A DNA stretch of 62,042 bases from a virus. The stretch's first letter is position 1. The number at the start of each line of letters is the position of its first letter. The position numbers and the translations under genes are program-made. Under the pieces are notes generated by a model. The model did not search any database. It saw only the letters and a list, made by a program, of their open reading frames with translations, and was not told where the DNA came from. Below, in pieces: positions 58,947 through 62,042 of the stretch. The stretch lies in the IMG/VR virus record IMGVR_UViG_3300027969_000107, positions 1-62,042 of that record; one strand, written 5' to 3'.

Positions 58947-59149
58947 TACTGAATAAGAGGAACATCCAATCTGCTCGATGGGACCACAGTAATAATAAGT
59001 GGTTAGTCGGTACAGAAGAATATCAATGGGTGGACATGAAGAACAAACCTATTTCTGCTTGGATGAACTTTGATGATGCTCTGATATGGATACAAGAATA
59101 TGACAATGGAAACTCCAATCAAAATACTGAAATACTACTGGAACGATAA
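58943..59149 (+). CDS. Small hypothetical protein
   Basis: 68 residues, Trp/Asn-rich (starts MILNKRNIQSARWDHSNNKW). Overlaps both neighbours; function unknown. Confidence 0.58.
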   Translation: MILNKRNIQSARWDHSNNKWLVGTEEYQWVDMKNKPISAWMNFDDALIWIQEYDNGNSNQNTEILLER

Positions 59150-59264
59150 ACTGGTCTCTGAGGCGGAGTACCAGCAGTTGGATGAGGAATGGAAACAGAA
59201 GTGTATAAACGAAGAATCCACACAGGACCTTCCAGAAAAAAAATCTAGGAAATCGAAGAAGTGA
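59106..59264 (+). CDS. Small charged protein
   Basis: 52 residues (starts METPIKILKYYWNDKLVSEA, ends KKSRKSKK). Overlaps the previous gene by 44 bases and the next GTG by four. Confidence 0.52.
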   Translation: METPIKILKYYWNDKLVSEAEYQQLDEEWKQKCINEESTQDLPEKKSRKSKK

Positions 59265-59497
59265 AAAGACAAAAAGCACAAGGTGTAGGGTTACACCAGA
59301 ATGATGTTACCAAGTCCCTTAATAGAGAGGCTTTCAAGAAAACTCTGTATACGGTTTCATTGAATGACAAGTATAGAGAATACCAAAAGAAGTTAGTGGA
59401 AGGTGAAAGAATGATGACCTTTCTGGAATTTAAAGAATCCATTAAACCGGTCCGCAGAAAAAAATTTCGAAACTCTAAATCTGGCTCCAGAAAATAA
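59261..59497 (+). CDS. Small basic protein, GTG start
   Basis: 78 residues, Lys/Arg-rich (starts MKRQKAQGVGLHQNDVTKSL, ends SKSGSRK). Probably nucleic-acid binding from charge. Last gene before the GC-rich island. Confidence 0.55.
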   Translation: MKRQKAQGVGLHQNDVTKSLNREAFKKTLYTVSLNDKYREYQKKLVEGERMMTFLEFKESIKPVRRKKFRNSKSGSRK

Positions 59498-59841
59498 AAA
59501 ATTGAAAAAAAGAGTTTGACCTGGTTTCACGTTTTTAGCTTAACACTTTACTCCACCCCCTCCCCCCTTACACCATATAGTCGTTTTCAGAGCAGCCCTC
59601 CGAGCAGTACCAGGCAAGCGTCCTAGAGCAGTCACGAAGCAGTCCCCACACGGCTCCAGAGGCATCCGCAGCCAGTATCCCACCCAATCCCCACACGGCT
59701 CCGGAGCTGGCTCCGCACCTCTCCGACCCTTGCCCCATCTCGGCGCCCATCGTGCCATTCTCTATATGCCATAATACTTGACCAAAATGCTAGAGTATTA
59801 TCCTCAATATAATCAACCACTTAGAAGCGCAAAATTAACGG
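59498..59841. other. Intergenic GC-rich island
   Basis: 344 bases without a supported gene. Bases about 59550-59760 are strikingly C/G-rich (39 of 60 in 59641-59700 by hand count) against the otherwise AT-rich genome. A 15-bp direct repeat TCCCCACACGGCTCC lies at 59643-59657 and 59688-59702 (45-bp period). Minus-strand ORFs here have no ribosome-binding site. It may be foreign DNA, an origin or a packaging-related element. Confidence 0.55.
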
Positions 59842-59869
59842 TTGACAATTCTACCAATTCCTGTATACT
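59842..59869 (+). promoter_or_regulatory. Sigma-70 promoter for the terminal early region
   Basis: TTGACA (59842-59847), 16 bp, TATACT (59864-59869). Confidence 0.82.
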
Positions 59870-59882
59870 CCAAGAGTAGAGA

Positions 59883-59931
59883 GATTTTCGCTCGGTGCTG
59901 TTGTTTCCATACAACACTTCCAGTGAAAATT
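59883..59931 (+). promoter_or_regulatory. Structured 5' leader with GTTGT hairpin, copy 5
   Basis: GTTGTTTCCATACAAC (59900-59915) sits inside a larger stem ATTTTCGCT/AGTGAAAAT with one G-U pair. The flanks TCGCT...GGTG and CAACACTTCC match the element at 52357-52388. It follows the promoter, so it would be the mRNA leader of the 59965 gene. Confidence 0.6.
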
Positions 59932-59964
59932 TCAGAATTTTATTATTTGAAAGTATTATAATAT

Positions 59965-60312
59965 ATGAATAACGATTTAAAAGCATTATCTAATATGAGT
60001 ATCGCAGAATTAAAACAGTTATTATCATGCGTTAATCAAGATTTAAAAAGTATTAAAAAAGCAGAGAAAATCGCTGCTGAATATGTACCAAGTGAATATG
60101 ATATATGCAATAGTATATCTAAAAGATTTACTAAAACAGTTATTATTGAGAATATCGAAAATAAAAAGATTAAACAAGATATTCAAATTCAAAAAGATAT
60201 TCTCGATTATCTGAATAGCGGCAACCATATTATTACTGCTAAACCAAGAAAATCAAGAAAATATAGTAATAAACCATTTGTAGTAGCATTATCTAATCAA
60301 GTATCACTTTAA
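59965..60312 (+). CDS. Hypothetical protein of the terminal AT-rich region
   Basis: 115 residues, helical, Lys/Ile/Asn-rich (starts MNNDLKALSNMSIAELKQLL). No recognisable Shine-Dalgarno before the ATG (ATAATATATG). The codon composition is more AT-rich than upstream genes. Confidence 0.62.
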   Translation: MNNDLKALSNMSIAELKQLLSCVNQDLKSIKKAEKIAAEYVPSEYDICNSISKRFTKTVIIENIENKKIKQDIQIQKDILDYLNSGNHIITAKPRKSRKYSNKPFVVALSNQVSL

Positions 60313-60334
60313 TATAAACTAAAAAGGAAATTAT

Positions 60335-60550
60335 ATGTTATTAATCGAAACCATCCAGTCCCTCTCATTATCTGATAAACGTGCTTTAGTTAAAACAATT
60401 AAAAGCATTATCTCTGAGGAAGTAAAAGACAAAAAGATAATGGCAGTATTTACTAAACAACAAAAAGAAAATGCTAAAAAGGCAAAAATACAAGCGCAGA
60501 TTAATGCTGCCGCTGAAAAACTTGCTAAATTACAAGCAAAACTAGCATAA
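60335..60550 (+). CDS. Small helical protein
   Basis: 71 residues (starts MLLIETIQSLSLSDKRALVK); the C-terminal half is an Ala/Lys coiled coil (AQINAAAEKLAKLQAKLA). AAAAAGGAAA precedes the start. Function unknown. Confidence 0.65.
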   Translation: MLLIETIQSLSLSDKRALVKTIKSIISEEVKDKKIMAVFTKQQKENAKKAKIQAQINAAAEKLAKLQAKLA

Positions 60551-60560
60551 TAGTGCTTAT

Positions 60561-60594
60561 AATAACCTTTGATATTACAGAGGTTATTAGTAAG
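60561..60594 (+). repeat. Intergenic hairpin with TTATTAGTAA tail, copy 1
   Basis: AATAACCT (60561-60568) pairs with AGGTTATT (60581-60588), continuing TTAGTAAGTATT. The tail motif recurs at 60931 and 61771. Confidence 0.6.
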
Positions 60595-60625
60595 TATTAT
60601 TACCACTTATTATGAAAGAGAAAAT

Positions 60626-60877
60626 ATGATTATAGAAAAAACCCGTTATTATACCATTACACAATCATTTGCGTCCCGTACCGAAAATGAATATGAAGTA
60701 TATGATATTAACCAAAATCGTGCTGGTTATATTGTAGAGAATGCTGTAGATAATACATTTGAAGTATATCATAATGCTACTAGTGATTTTGAAGATTATA
60801 CCAGTATTGACTATGCAGATAATTATAGTGATGCATTACAGATTATATTAAGAGAGTTAGAATATGATATGAATTAA
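60626..60877 (+). CDS. Small acidic hypothetical protein
   Basis: 83 residues from ATG 60626 (MIIEKTRYYTITQSFASRTE), with IDYADNYSDALQIILRELEY at the end. AAAGAG precedes the ATG. Function unknown. Confidence 0.65.
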   Translation: MIIEKTRYYTITQSFASRTENEYEVYDINQNRAGYIVENAVDNTFEVYHNATSDFEDYTSIDYADNYSDALQIILRELEYDMN

Positions 60878-60900
60878 TACCATTATCCCGATGATTTATA

Positions 60901-60940
60901 ATAATGATTGTGCTCTGAGGTGCATAGTGATTATTAGTAA
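60901..60940 (+). repeat. Intergenic hairpin with TTATTAGTAA tail, copy 2
   Basis: ATAATGATTGTGC (60901-60913) and GCATAGTGATTAT (60922-60934) pair with G-U wobbles and one mismatch, followed by TAGTAA. The remaining non-coding stretch to 61117 has a lone TATACT (61058) without a clear -35. Confidence 0.5.
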
Positions 60941-61117
60941 GTTATTGATTATATTAGATATTATTATTGTGGCATATTGAGATACTGCTCGGAATTTCTC
61001 TCAGGATTAACTAGGACGCTCTAGGATAATCAGAAACAGAAACTAAGACTCGAATGGTATACTATATTTGCGACATAATCAACGACATTATTACTAATTA
61101 TTATAAAGGAGTATTAT

Positions 61118-61264
61118 ATGAGTAAAAAGCACTATATTATCGTAGCAAAGTCACTAAATGACAATAAAGCATCATTTCAATTATGTTCCGATTTAGCAGT
61201 CCAGTTTAAAAATGATAATCGGTTATTTGATATTAACCGTTTTCTAACAGCGTGTGGTCATTAA
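61118..61264 (+). CDS. Small hypothetical protein
   Basis: 48 residues (starts MSKKHYIIVAKSLNDNKASF). AAAGGAG is well placed. Function unknown. Confidence 0.6.
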   Translation: MSKKHYIIVAKSLNDNKASFQLCSDLAVQFKNDNRLFDINRFLTACGH

Positions 61265-61265
61265 T

Positions 61266-61571
61266 ATGAATATTGTGGAAGATAATGATTTAGATAATGC
61301 GGTATTATGCGATGAGGTATTATCTATCGCCAAATCGGTATTATCTGAAAAAGAATTTGATATTCTATTAGATTATACATTAACCAGTATAACCTTTAAA
61401 GCACTAGGTGGTGATTATGGAGTATCTGGTGAGCGTATTAAGCAGATTTATGATAAATCTATTCGGAAATTAAAGGGGTCATTATCTTATACTAAAATGG
61501 TATATAATAGGCACACTGGTCGTTATAATGAAGTGAATAAAAATATATTATTTGATAGGGAGTTTATATGA
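61266..61571 (+). CDS. Sigma-70 region 4-like HTH protein
   Basis: 101 residues from ATG 61266. LSEKEFDILLDYTLTSITFK, then ALGGDYGVSGERIKQIYDKS and IRKLKG reproduce the region 4.2 helix-turn-helix of sigma-70 factors (L..KE..IL ... GVS.ERI.QI...A..KLK). There is no region 2, so it cannot melt promoters alone. It could redirect host polymerase or bind -35 elements. Confidence 0.72.
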   Translation: MNIVEDNDLDNAVLCDEVLSIAKSVLSEKEFDILLDYTLTSITFKALGGDYGVSGERIKQIYDKSIRKLKGSLSYTKMVYNRHTGRYNEVNKNILFDREFI

Positions 61572-61741
61572 GTTTATCTAATGCAGATATGGTAGCATTA
61601 TTAGAAAAAGCACAGGAATTAATCGATACTGTTATTGGTGATTATACAGATGATAATGATATTGATGATATGGATTCACCATTATCTTATCTTACTAATG
61701 CTTCTGGTGATATTCAGGACGCTATTAATCTGATAGAATAG
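61568..61741 (+). CDS. Small acidic protein
   Basis: 57 residues, Asp-rich (starts MSLSNADMVALLEKAQELID). Overlaps the previous stop by four bases (ATGA). Function unknown. Confidence 0.6.
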   Translation: MSLSNADMVALLEKAQELIDTVIGDYTDDNDIDDMDSPLSYLTNASGDIQDAINLIE

Positions 61742-61751
61742 TGATATTATA

Positions 61752-61780
61752 GTAACCATTATTATAGTGGTTATTAGTAA
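61752..61780 (+). repeat. Intergenic hairpin with TTATTAGTAA tail, copy 3
   Basis: TAACCA (61752-61757) pairs with TGGTTA (61767-61772), followed by TTAGTAA; third copy of the hairpin-tail unit. Confidence 0.55.
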
Positions 61781-61797
61781 TATTATTAGGAGTTATT

Positions 61798-61908
61798 ATG
61801 AAGTATATTGTATTATGTTTGGTTGTATCATTATCATATCATTTTAGTGATATTGATACGGAGTTTATGGTTATGAGTGGTAATTTAAATATTGAGAGGT
61901 CATTATGA
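61798..61908 (+). CDS. Small hydrophobic peptide
   Basis: 36 residues (starts MKYIVLCLVVSLSYHFSDID); the N-terminal 12 residues are hydrophobic, possibly a signal anchor. TTAGGAG precedes the ATG. Overlaps the next start. Confidence 0.5.
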   Translation: MKYIVLCLVVSLSYHFSDIDTEFMVMSGNLNIERSL

Positions 61909-62039
61909 AGTATAGTTATTTTGTTTGGATTGGTGATACATTCAGGTCGGTATTATATGATAATTATACTGAAGCGTATAATCGTTATATTTCACTGGTT
62001 AATGATGGTTTTAGTAATGCTCGTATTGAAAGGATATAA
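61905..62039 (+). CDS. Small hypothetical protein
   Basis: 44 residues (starts MKYSYFVWIGDTFRSVLYDN; ends NARIERI). Tyr-rich; coupled by ATGA to the preceding peptide. The window ends three bases after its stop. Confidence 0.55.
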   Translation: MKYSYFVWIGDTFRSVLYDNYTEAYNRYISLVNDGFSNARIERI

Positions 62040-62042
62040 TAT

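Noticed and set aside
59540-59820. Minus-strand frames in the GC-rich island
   Set aside because: No ribosome-binding site and no promoter; open frames are expected where G+C is high and stops are rare.
12681-59915. CRISPR-like repeats
   Set aside because: The GTTGT 16-mers are few, far apart, in both orientations and not interleaved with spacers.
61058-61063. Isolated TATACT as a promoter before 61118
   Set aside because: No acceptable -35 at 16-18 bp; left as part of the described intergenic stretch.

Overview
This window is a contiguous piece of a large, AT-rich, T4-like myovirus genome (Caudoviricetes). The gene set is diagnostic: late sigma factor gp55 (cut by the left edge), the gp46/gp47 recombination nuclease, sliding clamp gp45, clamp loader gp44/gp62, RegA, DNA polymerase gp43, UvsX, primase-helicase gp41, primase gp61, RNase H, class I ribonucleotide reductase, and T4-type late promoters (TATAAATA). 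Accessory genes (peptide deformylase, Hsp20, a CobT-like VWA protein, NrdA without an ATP cone, many small conserved ORFs) resemble the marine and freshwater cyano-/pelagiphage branch of T4-likes rather than T4 itself. The host cannot be read from the sequence; periplasmic, spanin and lipoprotein features indicate a Gram-negative bacterium. Head and tail genes such as gp20, gp23 and gp18 are not in the window.

Layout. 1-9641: late sigma factor, recombination nuclease, deformylase, a DruA/DUF4338-like protein, a glycosyltransferase, clamp, clamp loader and RegA. 9642-14280: host-interaction and metabolic genes (Hsp20, rubrerythrin plus separate rubredoxin, dCMP deaminase, SprT-like protease, GroES-like co-chaperonin) around a tRNA array (Glu, Tyr, Cys, Gly, Met/Ile-CAT), with two candidate structured RNAs. 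14274-14908: a small minus-strand late operon. 15001-24136: DNA polymerase, UvsX, gp41, a second DruA-like protein and a possible nuclease. 24140-30227: eight tightly packed sugar and glycan genes. 30285-38966: a late-promoter block whose products include several with a T4-type capsid-targeting N-terminus, among them a ligase-like His-rich protein and an NMNAT-like/P-loop kinase fusion. 38968-43275: lysis and envelope cassette (overlapping spanins, secreted nuclease, GH19 endolysin, 3-TM holin, secreted Cys-rich proteins). 43301-51316: primase, ribonucleotide reductase interleaved with IscU and IscA, GIY-YIG-like protein, RNase H. 51413-62042: many small early-type genes, each group with its own sigma-70-type promoter, a large VWA/CobT-like protein, a GC-rich island and a very AT-rich end containing a sigma region 4-like protein.

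How it fits together. Early and middle genes are served by strong sigma-70-type promoters (TTGACA, 16-18 bp, TATAAT-like), late genes by gp55-type promoters, and hsp20 by both overlapped. Iron is a recurring theme (IscU, IscA, diiron NrdB, rubrerythrin, rubredoxin). The most noteworthy points are the putative capsid-targeted enzymes, the Fe-S assembly pair inside the nrd operon, the folded RNAs in the tRNA array, and a family of hairpins near sigma-70 promoters.
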